This document shows, in pieces, positions 45,695 to 54,679 of a stretch of DNA of 64,000 bases (position 1 is the first letter of the stretch; every line of letters begins with the position of its first letter). This DNA comes from Rhodanobacter sp. LX-99. Lineage in GTDB: Bacteria; Pseudomonadota; Gammaproteobacteria; Xanthomonadales; Rhodanobacteraceae. The notes beneath the pieces were generated by a model, which saw only the letters and a list, made by a program, of their open reading frames with translations, searched no databases and was not told where the DNA came from. The stretch is from NCBI RefSeq assembly GCF_018599185.1, contig NZ_JAHFVL010000003.1:248001-312000 (forward strand). The letters are read 5' to 3'. The position numbers and the translations under genes were made by a program.

Positions 45695-46806
45695 GGGCGG
45701 CTCCTGAGTCGGGCCAGGGTGATGATGGAAGCGCGAAACGCCGGCGCGTTCGCGGGTGACTGGAAGGCCTGGGCGATCTGCGCGGCGTCGAGCTCGCTGC
45801 GCTCGGCCAGGCGCGCGTACAAGGCATCGCCGTTGAGCATCGCGCAGGCCGGGTCGCGCCGGCGCAGGCGCGCCAGTACCGTCTGGCAGGCCAGGTTGTG
45901 CAGGCTGCGGCCGCCGTCGCGGCGATACAGGAACTCGCCGGCGGCCTGCACGTGTTCGAGCAGCGCGCGCCGATGCAATGCCGGCGCCGGCATCAGCGGA
46001 CCCAGCCGTGCGCTGCGCATCGCCATCCACGCGGCCAGCAGCACGGCCAGCGCCAGCAGCGCGGGCCAGCCCTTGACCGACAGCCATGCCAGGAAGGCGG
46101 GTCCGTCCAGCGCGTAGACCAGGTAGATCACCCCGTGTCCGCGGTTCGGCGCCAGCAGGCGCCAGGCGAACTGCTGCGCCGCGGCCTGTTTCAGCTGGTT
46201 GCGCGAGAGCGCGCTGAAGCTGCTCAGCACGCTCACCGTGCCCTTGCCCAGCCGGGTGCGCGCGAACAGATAGCCGTCCTGCGCGTCGCCGATCGCCGCA
46301 TCCACCGCCGCGCCCGCCGGCTCGAGCCGGAAGCGCTGGCCGCAGAGCGAAACGCCACCCTTGTCATCCGCGGCCGCGGCCACGCGGAGCGTGCGGCAGA
46401 CGTAATCTGCCGGGCGCGGATCGAGCAGGCCCAGCGCCTCGAACAAAGGCGTGCGCATGGCCGCCGCGGTGGTTCCCGGCGACAGCAGCAGATGGCCACC
46501 GCCATGCACCCACGCGGCGATCCGTGTGGCATCGTCCACATCGACCCGCGCCACGTCGTCGCCGAGCAGCAGGGTGTCGCCGGGCTTCAGCGGCATCTTC
46601 TGCGGGTCCAGCGTGGTCAGCGAACGCGTCGGCAGGTTCAGTCGGTTCAACGTCCGGTCCAGCGCGAAGAAACGGTTGTAGCGCGCCTCGCCATGCGCGG
46701 CCACCGGCTCGGTGACGTCCTTGCGCTCGAACGTGGCAAAGAAGCCGCCGACCAGCAGCAGCGCGCCCAGCACCAGCAGGCTCGCCAGGAGCGTCTTGCG
46801 ATTCAT
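45691..46806 (-). CDS. DUF4350 domain protein
   Basis: 371 residues. N-terminal membrane helix (LLASLLVLGALLLVGGFFA), periplasmic glutamine-amidotransferase-like domain (NRFFALDRTLNRLNLPTRSL, AWVHGGGHLLLSPG), a second membrane helix near 255-275 and a cytosolic C-terminal part. DUF4350 proteins are standard members of MoxR/DUF58 operons. Function unknown. Overlaps the neighbouring genes on both sides by 4 bases. Confidence 0.85.
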   Translation of the reverse strand: MNRKTLLASLLVLGALLLVGGFFATFERKDVTEPVAAHGEARYNRFFALDRTLNRLNLPTRSLTTLDPQKMPLKPGDTLLLGDDVARVDVDDATRIAAWVHGGGHLLLSPGTTAAAMRTPLFEALGLLDPRPADYVCRTLRVAAAADDKGGVSLCGQRFRLEPAGAAVDAAIGDAQDGYLFARTRLGKGTVSVLSSFSALSRNQLKQAAAQQFAWRLLAPNRGHGVIYLVYALDGPAFLAWLSVKGWPALLALAVLLAAWMAMRSARLGPLMPAPALHRRALLEHVQAAGEFLYRRDGGRSLHNLACQTVLARLRRRDPACAMLNGDALYARLAERSELDAAQIAQAFQSPANAPAFRASIITLARLRSRP

Positions 46807-48323
46807 GCCGGCGCCCCCGCCTGCGCCGGCCAGCCGCTCAGCAGTTGTTCGATCGCGGCATCGTCCGGATAGCGTCCCGCATACGCGGCGAACTGCCAGG
46901 TGCGCACGATCGCGATGACGCGTTGCGCGCGTGCGGGGTCCTCGATCGCCGCGGCTCGGCGCAGCCAGTCCGCCTCGGTCGCATCGGCCGACAGCGGCAG
47001 TTGCAACAGCTGCGCGGTGCGCTCCACACAGCCGCGATACAGCAGCGCCAGCGCCTCGCGCCGGTGTCGCGCCTGCCACAGCGCGCGGATCGCGCCGGCC
47101 AGGTCGGCCGGCAGCGGGGCCGACGCCACGGCACTCGCCTGCAGGCCGTGCGCCAACGCCGGTGCCGGCTCGTCCGCTGCCGGCGCCAGCCGCCCGCGCC
47201 GGCGCCAGGCGAACCACGCCAGCGCACCGGCAGCGCCGATCAGCAGCAGCCACAGCAGCCCCTTGAACACCGCCGCCAGCACGCGAGCCAGGATCGGGAA
47301 CGGCATCTCCTGCACGCGCGTGTCGGGCTTCGGCGTGTACTTGAACATCCAGCGGCGGACCTTGTGCTCGCCGCCGAAACACGGGTCGCGATAAACCTCC
47401 GCCACGGCTTCGGCGAAGCGCAGGTCCGCACTGTCCGGTGCCTGGCCGAATACCTTGTCCAGGCTGGACACGACCGGCTTCGGCGGTGCTTCCGCGGCCG
47501 CCGCACGCACGGACAGCGGCAACGCGCCGGCGCACAGCAGCAGCACGCCGAGCACCTTGCCCAGCCCCTGCAGCCGCGCGCGCAGGCGGCGAAACGCCAG
47601 GTCGATGTCCCACGCCTCCAGTTGCGTGCGCCGGTTCAGATACAGCGCGAAGCCGCAGGCCACGTACAGCGGCTCGATCGCGCTCATCGCCAGATAGGCC
47701 ACGGTCGCACCCAGTAGGATCCAGCGGGTCAAGGCGTCGTGCACGTCGCGGCCGAAGAAATCGGACAGCGATTCCGGCCGCCATTCGTGCGGTATCAGCA
47801 GCAAGGCCAGCAGCCAGACGCTGAGGAACAACACCAGCTCGAACTGCAGGCAGCCGTAGGTGAGCAGGCTGGTGTCCGCCACGATGCGCCGGCGCAGCAC
47901 CTTCCAGCGCGCGGAACGTTGCTTGCGCGGCGCGCCTTCGAGCAGGTCCAGCGGCAGGCGCAGTGCGCGGCTGCTGTCGACGCGCAGCCAGGTCAGCCCG
48001 GCGATCGTGCTGCGCCAGCTCCACTGGCGCTGGCCGCGCAGGGTTTCGCGCCAGGTTGGCGCGCGGTCGAACACCGCGCGCGACAGCACATACAGCGGCA
48101 GGCGATCGAACAGCGGCTTCAGCCACCACACCAGCACCAGTCCCAGCCACGGCAACCCCAGCAGCACGCCCAGCGCATTGCACAGCACGAACACCGGCGC
48201 GGTGAACGCGAACCAGGCGGACCACACCGCCGCCGCATTCGCGCGCAGCATCGCGGCGCCCAGGTCCAGCGCCTCGCGCGGCGCGCGCGGCCGCAACACC
48301 ACGCTGATCCGTTCAAGCTCCAT
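46803..48323 (-). CDS. DUF4129 domain membrane protein
   Basis: 506 residues. The N-terminal half has about five membrane helices and basic loops; a periplasmic segment follows, then a last membrane helix (LLWLLLIGAAGALAWFAWRRR) and a cytosolic DUF4129 domain (ALALLYRGCVERTAQLLQLPLSADATEADWLRR). DUF4129 domains resemble transglutaminase-associated C-termini in other operons of this kind. It overlaps the upstream SpoIIM-like gene by 11 bases and the DUF4350 gene by 4. Confidence 0.86.
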   Translation of the reverse strand: MELERISVVLRPRAPREALDLGAAMLRANAAAVWSAWFAFTAPVFVLCNALGVLLGLPWLGLVLVWWLKPLFDRLPLYVLSRAVFDRAPTWRETLRGQRQWSWRSTIAGLTWLRVDSSRALRLPLDLLEGAPRKQRSARWKVLRRRIVADTSLLTYGCLQFELVLFLSVWLLALLLIPHEWRPESLSDFFGRDVHDALTRWILLGATVAYLAMSAIEPLYVACGFALYLNRRTQLEAWDIDLAFRRLRARLQGLGKVLGVLLLCAGALPLSVRAAAAEAPPKPVVSSLDKVFGQAPDSADLRFAEAVAEVYRDPCFGGEHKVRRWMFKYTPKPDTRVQEMPFPILARVLAAVFKGLLWLLLIGAAGALAWFAWRRRGRLAPAADEPAPALAHGLQASAVASAPLPADLAGAIRALWQARHRREALALLYRGCVERTAQLLQLPLSADATEADWLRRAAAIEDPARAQRVIAIVRTWQFAAYAGRYPDDAAIEQLLSGWPAQAGAPA

Positions 48324-49290
48324 GCGTGCCCGCCCTGCCGCCGCGCCACAGCCAGCCCAGCACCAGCACCCACATCAGCGCGCCGCTGCCGAACTTCAGC
48401 GCATCCGGCAAGGCCGCGATCGACGACCAGTACGCCTCGATGAAGGCCGCCACCAGCAGCATCGCGAACGCGCCCAGCGCCAGTTGCGCGCCGACCCAGC
48501 CGGCCGCGACCAGGGCCGGGCCGCGCCGCTGCCGCCCCGGCGCCAGCAAGGTCAGGCCGAGCTGCAGGCCGGCGCCGCCGGCGATCACCAGCGCGCTCAG
48601 TTCGAACGCCGAATGGCCCACCACGAAACGCCAGAACGGACCGCCGTAGCCGATCGCGGTGAGATGCCCGGCGACGCCGCCGATCAGCACGCCGTTGGCG
48701 CCGAGCACGTAGATCGCGCCGACGCCGAAGAACAGCCCCGAGGCGAACGTGCGGAACGCGATGCTCACGTTGTTCATCACGTAGTAGCCGAACATCTGCA
48801 GGTCGGTGCCGCTGCTGCGACCGATGTGCGCGTTCGCCGGGTCGTACATCTTCTCGAACTGCGCCAGCTGGGCGCTGCTGAAGAGCGTGTGCGCCAGCTC
48901 CGGGCGCAGCTGCAGCAACACCAGGACGAACAGCGCCGGCAGGTAGAACAGCGCCGCCGCCGCGGCCATGCAGCGCCACTGCGCACGCACCAGCCGCGGA
49001 AATCCGGCCACCAGGAAACCCGCCACGCGATGCCAGCGCGGCGCCGGCGGCCGGTACAGCACGCGATGCCCCTGCTGCACGATGCGCTGCAGCCGCTCGG
49101 TGACTTCATGGCTGTAGCCGCGCCCGCGCGCCAGCGCCAGGTGGTGGCACAGGCGCCGGTACGACGGCGCGAAATCCAGCGTCTGTTCCTGCCGCAGGGT
49201 GCGTCTTGGCTGCCGGTCCAGTGCACTCAGCCACGACTGCAGGCTGTCCCACTCACGACCGTGCAGGGCCACGAAGCGCTCCTGCTTCAT
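48313..49290 (-). CDS. SpoIIM-like (stage II sporulation protein M family) membrane protein
   Basis: 325 residues. A cytosolic N-terminal helical part of about 100 residues is followed by six or so membrane helices with the SpoIIM/DUF95 pattern (NNVSIAFRTFASGLFFGVGAIYVLGANG, GHSAFELSALVIAGGAGLQLG). The organism does not sporulate; the family name only reflects the fold. Start ATG 49290 overlaps the RDD stop (ATGA). Confidence 0.87.
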   Translation of the reverse strand: MKQERFVALHGREWDSLQSWLSALDRQPRRTLRQEQTLDFAPSYRRLCHHLALARGRGYSHEVTERLQRIVQQGHRVLYRPPAPRWHRVAGFLVAGFPRLVRAQWRCMAAAAALFYLPALFVLVLLQLRPELAHTLFSSAQLAQFEKMYDPANAHIGRSSGTDLQMFGYYVMNNVSIAFRTFASGLFFGVGAIYVLGANGVLIGGVAGHLTAIGYGGPFWRFVVGHSAFELSALVIAGGAGLQLGLTLLAPGRQRRGPALVAAGWVGAQLALGAFAMLLVAAFIEAYWSSIAALPDALKFGSGALMWVLVLGWLWRGGRAGTHGA

Positions 49291-49967
49291 GCGCGCCCCA
49301 GCAGCCAGTTGGCATGCGCGACCAATTGCCGTATCGCCGCGGTGTCGCGCTGCCCGGTCAACGGCGTGAGCAGGTTGGCCAGTTCCTCCTGCCGCTGCAC
49401 GGTGAGCTGGCCGGCGCGCTCGGCAAACTCCACCAGCGCCGCCTGCTCGTCGGCCGCCAGCACCAGCGGCAACGGCAGCGCGGCCAGCATCGGCACCTGC
49501 TGGCCGGCCGGCAGGTCCTGCGCGTGGATCACCATGGTGCCCGCCACGATGTCGCCGAGCCGGCGCGCATGCGGGTCGATCAGCGTACTGGCCAGGCCCA
49601 CGCCGTACACGCCGGGCAGCGCATCCACCACGCGCAGCAGGTTGCGCACCACCGACGGCAGCCAGGTCACCGGCGTGCCGTCCGCGTTGACCACGCGCAG
49701 GCCCAGCGCGCGCTTGCCCAGGGTCTGCCCGTCCAGCCACACCTCGCACACCACCGAGTACGCCCACAGCAGCGCGAACATCAGCAGCATGGCCAGCCCG
49801 TTGCCGCCCTTGCCGAACAGCGACAGCGGAATCATCGCGATGAAGAACACCGCCAGGCGCAGGAACAGGTCGACCGTCCACGCCTGCGCGCGCGGCAACG
49901 CGCCGGCCGCACGCAGGCGCAGCGAGACGCCTTCGGGCGTCTCGATCTCGCGCACGGTGTCGATCAT
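49287..49967 (-). CDS. RDD-family membrane protein 1
   Basis: 226 residues, with an RDD domain of three membrane helices (RAQAWTVDLFLRLAVFF, GQTLGKRALGLRVVNADG) and a soluble C-terminal helical tail. RDD proteins have been linked to ion transport, but no substrate is known in MoxR operons. The start ATG 49967 overlaps the upstream RDD stop by one base (TGATG). Confidence 0.85.
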   Translation of the reverse strand: MIDTVREIETPEGVSLRLRAAGALPRAQAWTVDLFLRLAVFFIAMIPLSLFGKGGNGLAMLLMFALLWAYSVVCEVWLDGQTLGKRALGLRVVNADGTPVTWLPSVVRNLLRVVDALPGVYGVGLASTLIDPHARRLGDIVAGTMVIHAQDLPAGQQVPMLAALPLPLVLAADEQAALVEFAERAGQLTVQRQEELANLLTPLTGQRDTAAIRQLVAHANWLLGRA

Positions 49968-50485
49968 CAGATGTCGACGACGATGGTGTCGGCGACCAGG
50001 TCGTGCAGGCAGCGGCGGTCCTTGCCGAAGATCAGCAGCGGGTCGACCAGGCCGATCAGCCTGCCCACGAACGGGATCACGCCGATCAGGCCGATCGGCA
50101 CCACCCGCAGGAAGATGTAGCGGGGCAGGCTGACGCGGTTGCCGTCGGTGCGCACCACGGCGATGTCCAGCGCGCGCTTGCCGATGGTCTGGCCGCTCCG
50201 GTGCAGCATCAGGCAATTCACCACCACCACGCCGATCATCAGGGCAAGGCCGAGCAGGATCACGCCCACCATCGGCGCGGAGGGCTTGAGCCCCTTGCTG
50301 ACATCGCCGGCCATCGTGGCGCCCCAGATCATCGGGGCGAGCCAGATGACGTTGACCAGGCCATCCAGCAGCGCCGCGCCGAGGCGCTTGCCGCGCCCGG
50401 CCTTGCGGTTTTCCAGATCGTACGCATCCCACGCGGCCACATCGTCGACCACGGCCGCCGGCGCGGCATACGGATTGGTTTCCAT
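49967..50485 (-). CDS. RDD-family membrane protein 2, first gene of the MoxR operon
   Basis: 172 residues with an N-terminal METNPYAAP motif often found in proteins of this family, then RLGAALLDGLVNVIW and GQTIGKRALDIAVVRTDG (RDD signatures) and several membrane helices. GGAAGGAAGCG precedes ATG 50485, the strongest ribosome-binding site in the operon, fitting its place as first gene. Two adjacent RDD genes suggest an old duplication. Confidence 0.85.
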   Translation of the reverse strand: METNPYAAPAAVVDDVAAWDAYDLENRKAGRGKRLGAALLDGLVNVIWLAPMIWGATMAGDVSKGLKPSAPMVGVILLGLALMIGVVVVNCLMLHRSGQTIGKRALDIAVVRTDGNRVSLPRYIFLRVVPIGLIGVIPFVGRLIGLVDPLLIFGKDRRCLHDLVADTIVVDI

Positions 50486-50571
50486 CGCTTCCTTCCCCTT
50501 GTTGCCGTCCTCGCCGCCCTCCCCCATGTCGGGCAACGTTGGCGAGTATAGAAGCGAATTTTGACCGCTGG

Positions 50572-51039
50572 CTACCGCTTCGGCTTGAGCAGGGTGCCGC
50601 TGCATTTCGGCGACCCGCACAGGCACTTCCACAGCTTCTTCAGGCGCGCCGTGTGCGGCACGTCGAGCACGATGCCGTAGTCGTAGGTGAGCTCCTCGCC
50701 CGGCTTGATGTTGCGGAGCGCCTCGATCACCACGCGGTCCCGGCGCGGGTCGCCGCTGGCGCTTTCCTCGACCAGTGCGCGGCAGTTCGGCGCGCAGCTG
50801 TGGTTGATCCAGCGCGCGCTGTTGCCGCCCTGGTTGGCGTCGATGATGTAGTCGTCGTTCAGCGTGAACAGGAAGGTGTGCCCGGTCTCGCCGCCGTCGC
50901 CGTACAGATCATCGGCCTGCGCATGGGTCAGCAGCTTGCCCTTGTATTCGATGATTTCCTCGCCCTTGGCGATCGGGGCGGTGGCGAACACGCCGTTGCC
51001 GTGGATCGGCGAGCGGCGTGCAACAAAGCGTCGTGACAT
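50572..51039 (-). CDS. SET-domain protein-lysine methyltransferase
   Basis: 155 residues: almost only a SET domain. Motifs are SPIHGNGVFA, ARWINHSCAPNC (NHSC core) and GEELTYDY, followed by a post-SET zinc-type motif CLCGSPKCSG. Such compact SET proteins resemble eukaryotic histone methyltransferases and are scattered in bacteria; the substrate here is unknown. Start at ATG 51039 (MSRRFVARRS). Divergent from the lipoprotein gene. Confidence 0.88.
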   Translation of the reverse strand: MSRRFVARRSPIHGNGVFATAPIAKGEEIIEYKGKLLTHAQADDLYGDGGETGHTFLFTLNDDYIIDANQGGNSARWINHSCAPNCRALVEESASGDPRRDRVVIEALRNIKPGEELTYDYGIVLDVPHTARLKKLWKCLCGSPKCSGTLLKPKR

Positions 51040-51253
51040 GCGGCGGAACCCTGCGGATGAAAGTGGAGGCGGCGATGATGCCCGTTTGCGGGTGGCCGCG
51101 AAACCTTCGCCGGGTGCACCACGCGAAAGCATGGCTCGCAGCTGCTGCGATCGTGCCGGCACGGTCGAACTCCATGACGGTTCCGCCCGCGCTGTCGGCG
51201 ATCATCCGCCACGACTGGCGCCAACCCCCTCGATCGCGGTTAGAATCGGTATT

Positions 51254-51267
51254 CAAACGATCGTTTG
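51254..51267. promoter_or_regulatory. PsrA/FadR-like TetR-family operator
   Basis: Perfect palindrome CAAACGATCGTTTG, fitting the Pseudomonas PsrA consensus (G/C)AAAC-N2-4-GTTT(G/C), lies just 3' of a possible -10 (TAGAAT, 51241) and 12 bases before the lipoprotein start. The acyl-CoA dehydrogenase gene downstream makes a fatty-acid-responsive repressor likely. Confidence 0.65.
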
Positions 51268-51278
51268 GAGAAGCCGCG

Positions 51279-51755
51279 ATGCGTCTGCTGCGCTGGATCA
51301 TCCCCGTCCTGTTGCTGGGCCTGGCCGCCTGTGGTCCGGCGAAGAAGAGCGTGTATCCGCCGACCCTGAGCATCCAGCAACTGGTGGTGCTGCCGGACGG
51401 GCAGTGGCAGCTGACCGTGCGCATCCAGAACAACAGCTACGGCGGGATGGACTTCAAGTCGCTGGACGGCCAGTTGCAGCTCGCCGAGCTGGTGCCGGTG
51501 CGGCTGCACGCGACGTTCGACCTCGACATTCCCGAGCTTGCCGGCGACGTGATCCAGCTCAACGTGCTGCCCACCGCGGCGATGACCCAGGCGCTGCAGG
51601 CGATCGCCGCCAAGGGCAGCGCCGGCGCGCTGGCCTATCGCGTCAGCGGCAGCGCCAGCGCCAAGCCCGAGCAGGAAGCCAAGCCGCGCTCGTTCGACTT
51701 CAACGGCAACGACTGGATCTCGCCGGTGCCGGGCATCCCCGACACGTATCGCTAG
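51279..51755 (+). CDS. Small lipoprotein upstream of the acyl-CoA dehydrogenase gene
   Basis: 158 residues with a lipoprotein signal (IPVLLLGLAAC, lipobox LAAC at about residues 15-18) and a single beta-rich domain (LSIQQLVVLPDGQWQLTVRIQNNSYGGMDF, LHATFDLDIPELAGDVIQL) that looks LEA14/WHy-like. TTGGAG precedes ATG 51279. It shares the operator and probably the transcript with the acyl-CoA dehydrogenase gene, 29 bases downstream, so it may be tied to fatty-acid or envelope-lipid metabolism (inference). Confidence 0.82.
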   Translation: MRLLRWIIPVLLLGLAACGPAKKSVYPPTLSIQQLVVLPDGQWQLTVRIQNNSYGGMDFKSLDGQLQLAELVPVRLHATFDLDIPELAGDVIQLNVLPTAAMTQALQAIAAKGSAGALAYRVSGSASAKPEQEAKPRSFDFNGNDWISPVPGIPDTYR

Positions 51756-51784
51756 ACACCCCGCTTTCCACCGAAGGAATCACC

Positions 51785-53560
51785 ATGACCGCTTACAAGG
51801 CTCCCCTCGACGACCTGCGCTTCGCCCTGTTCGACGTGCTGAACGCCGAACCGACCCTCACCGCGCTGCAGGGCGGCGAAGCACACAGCCGCGACCTGCT
51901 CGACGCGGTGCTGGAGGAAGCCGGCCGCCTCAGCGAGCAGTTGCTGGCGCCGACCAACGCGCCCGCCGACGCGGAAGGCTGCCGCTACGACAAGGCCAGC
52001 GGGACGGTGACCACGCCGAAGGGTTTCAAGGAAGCGTTCAGGCAGTTCGCCGAAGGCGGCTGGACCGGCCTGACCAATCCGGAAGCCTACGGCGGCCAGG
52101 CGCTGCCCGGCGTGCTCGGCACCGCCACCACCGAGATCTTCCAATCCGGCAACCTGGCCTGGAGCCTGTACCCGCTGCTGTCCGAAGGCGCCACCCACGC
52201 CATGGAACTGCACGGCGAAGAATGGCAGCGCGAGCGTTTCATGAAGCCGATCATCGAAGGCCGCTGGACCGGCACGATGTGCCTGACCGAGCCGCAGGCG
52301 GGTTCCGACCTGGGCCTGCTGAAGACCCGCGCCGAACCGGGTGATGGCAATACTTACAAGATTACCGGCACCAAGATCTTCATCAGCGCCGGCGAGCACG
52401 ACCTCACCGAGAACATCGTGCACCTGGTCCTGGCGCGCCTGCCCGACGCGCCGGAAGGCAGCCGCGGCATCTCGATGTTCATCGTGCCGAAATTCAAGGT
52501 CAACGAAGACGGCTCGCTGGGCGCGCGCAACAGCGTCGCCGCCGGCGCGATCGAGCACAAGATGGGCATCCACGCCTGCTCCACCTGCGTGATGAACTTC
52601 GACGGCGCCGAGGGCTACCTGATCGGCAAGCCGCACAAGGGCCTCGCCGCGATGTTCACCATGATGAATGCGGCGCGCCTGTCGGTCGGCGTGCAGGGCC
52701 TGGCGCTGGCCGAGCGCGCGCTGCAGAACAGCCTCAACTACGCGCGCGAGCGGCTGCAGTCGCGCGCGCTGTCCGGCCCGAAATTCCCGGACAAGCCGGC
52801 CGACAACCTGCTGGTGCAGCCGGACGTGCGGCGCATGCTGCTGACCCAGCGCGCGTTCGTCGAAGGTTCGCGCGCACTGGTGCTGTACACCGCGCTGCAG
52901 ACCGACATCGAACATCGCGCGACGGACGCAGCCGCCCGGCAGAAGGCCGGCGAGCTGGTCGCGTTCCTGATCCCGATCGCCAAGGGCATGACCACCGAAC
53001 TGGCGCAGGAGTGCACCAAGGAAGCGCTGCAGATCTACGGCGGCCACGGCTACATCGCCGAGAACGGCATGGAGCAGTTCGTGCGCGACGCCCGCATCAT
53101 CACCCTGTACGAAGGCACCACCGGGATCCAGGCGGCCGACCTGCTGGGCCGCAAGATCCTCCAGCTGCAGGGCATTGGCGCGAAGCACTTCCTGCAGGAG
53201 ATCAGCACGTTCTGCCAGCAGCACAGTGCGGATGCCGCGCTGCGCGGCCTGATCGGCCCGCTCGCCGTCGCCACGAAGGAGTGGAGCGACCTCACCGTGA
53301 GCCTGGCCCAGCGCGTGCAGGCCAACCCGGAGGAACTCGGCGCGGCGGCCACCGACTACCTGTACTACTCCGGCTACGTCACCCTCGCCTACCTGTGGGC
53401 ACGCAGCGTGGCCGCCGCCGAAGCCGGCACGCAGTCCGCCGCGTTCAAGCAGGCCAAGCGCGACACCGCCGCGTTCTACTTCGCCCGCATCCTGCCGCGC
53501 ACCCTGGTGCACAAGGCGGCGATCGAGTCCGGGGTGACGACCCTGCCCGACATCGCCTGA
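51785..53560 (+). CDS. Acyl-CoA dehydrogenase (FadE-type, long form)
   Basis: 591 residues, the length of the long-chain group with an extra C-terminal domain. FAD-enzyme motifs are TMCLTEPQAGSDLGLLKTRA, ITGTKIFISAGEHDL, and the catalytic region QIYGGHGYIAENGMEQFVRDARIITLYEGTTGIQA. It catalyses the first step of beta-oxidation. AAGGA precedes ATG 51785. The PsrA-like palindrome upstream of its operon suggests induction by long-chain acyl-CoA or fatty acids. No fadBA is adjacent. Confidence 0.94.
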   Translation: MTAYKAPLDDLRFALFDVLNAEPTLTALQGGEAHSRDLLDAVLEEAGRLSEQLLAPTNAPADAEGCRYDKASGTVTTPKGFKEAFRQFAEGGWTGLTNPEAYGGQALPGVLGTATTEIFQSGNLAWSLYPLLSEGATHAMELHGEEWQRERFMKPIIEGRWTGTMCLTEPQAGSDLGLLKTRAEPGDGNTYKITGTKIFISAGEHDLTENIVHLVLARLPDAPEGSRGISMFIVPKFKVNEDGSLGARNSVAAGAIEHKMGIHACSTCVMNFDGAEGYLIGKPHKGLAAMFTMMNAARLSVGVQGLALAERALQNSLNYARERLQSRALSGPKFPDKPADNLLVQPDVRRMLLTQRAFVEGSRALVLYTALQTDIEHRATDAAARQKAGELVAFLIPIAKGMTTELAQECTKEALQIYGGHGYIAENGMEQFVRDARIITLYEGTTGIQAADLLGRKILQLQGIGAKHFLQEISTFCQQHSADAALRGLIGPLAVATKEWSDLTVSLAQRVQANPEELGAAATDYLYYSGYVTLAYLWARSVAAAEAGTQSAAFKQAKRDTAAFYFARILPRTLVHKAAIESGVTTLPDIA

Positions 53561-53580
53561 AGCATCGCTCCGTCACGCGT

Positions 53581-53615
53581 GCCCGAAAAGCTCGGCCAGT
53601 CTGGGCTTTTCGGGC
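53581..53615 (+). terminator. Hairpin after the acyl-CoA dehydrogenase gene
   Basis: 11-bp perfect stem GCCCGAAAAGC/GCTTTTCGGGC with a 13-base loop, 20 bases after the stop codon. No T-run follows. Confidence 0.6.
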
Positions 53616-53707
53616 TGGTGCGCAGGCACGCCGCGGGCCGGTGGGTGACGCTGGCGTTCATCTGGAGCTGATACGCTCGTGCCGGCGGGAAGCAGGCTGG
53701 GGGTGGC

Positions 53708-54679
53708 ATGAACACCGGCGCATTCACAATCTCCATCGATTTCGAGCTCTACTGGGGTGTGCGCGACACGCGCAGCCTCGATGCTTACCGCGAGCATCTG
53801 GATGGCGCCCGGCAGGCCATCCCGCGCATGCTGGGCCTGTTCGAGCAGCATCGCATCCACGCCACCTGGGCGGCCGTGGGCTTCCTGTATTGCCATGACC
53901 GCAACGAGGCCTTGTCGGCGGCCCCGCCCGAACGGCCCGACTACGACAACCACGCGCTCTGCCCGTACCGCTACCTGGAACAGTCGACGGATATCGACGA
54001 GCGCTACCATTTCGCGCCCGCACTGATCGACCTGGTCGCCGCGACACCGCACCAGGAAATAGCGACCCATACGTACTCGCACTACTACTGCCGGGAAGCC
54101 GGCCAGACGGCCGCGACGTTCAGGGCCGATCTCGCCGCCGCCATCCGCATCGCGGCGACGCGAGGCATCACCCCGCGCAGCCTGGTGTTCCCCCGCAACC
54201 AGTGGCACCCCGACTACCTGGCGATACTGGCGGAACACGGCATCACGGCCTATCGCGGCAACGAGCACGGCTGGCTGTATGCCGCGACCGACAACGTCGG
54301 GCAGAACGCCGTGCGCCGCATGGGCCGCCTGCTGGACAGCTACATCAACCTCAGCGGCCACCACACGTACACGCTGGAAAGCTGCGCCGGCACGCCTCCG
54401 TTCAACTTCCCGGCCAGCCGTTTCCTGCGCCCCCACGAGCCGCGCCTGGCCTGGCTGGACGGCCTGCGGCTGCGCCGGATCAAGCGCGCCATGCGCCACG
54501 CCGCCCGCCATCATGAAATCTTCCACCTGTGGTGGCATCCGCACAATTTCGGCGTCGACACCGACCGGAACATGCACTTCCTGGAGCAGGTGATCGAGGA
54601 GTTCGAACGCCTGCGCCGCGATGACGGCATGCGTTCGCTGGGCATGGCCGAACTCGCCGACGCACTGGCTGCGCGATGA
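53708..54679 (+). CDS. Polysaccharide deacetylase (NodB-homology, CE4) family protein
   Basis: 323 residues, no signal peptide. NodB-type metal motif: acid pair in SIDFELYWG (about residues 8-16) and the His motif THTYSHYY near 118-125, with LVFPRNQWHPDYL and HLWWHPHNFG further on. Cytosolic location and the adjacent formyltransferase suggest action on a nucleotide sugar or lipid-linked sugar, as for ArnD-like deformylases. The next gene overlaps by 4 bases (ATGA). Confidence 0.85.
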   Translation: MNTGAFTISIDFELYWGVRDTRSLDAYREHLDGARQAIPRMLGLFEQHRIHATWAAVGFLYCHDRNEALSAAPPERPDYDNHALCPYRYLEQSTDIDERYHFAPALIDLVAATPHQEIATHTYSHYYCREAGQTAATFRADLAAAIRIAATRGITPRSLVFPRNQWHPDYLAILAEHGITAYRGNEHGWLYAATDNVGQNAVRRMGRLLDSYINLSGHHTYTLESCAGTPPFNFPASRFLRPHEPRLAWLDGLRLRRIKRAMRHAARHHEIFHLWWHPHNFGVDTDRNMHFLEQVIEEFERLRRDDGMRSLGMAELADALAAR

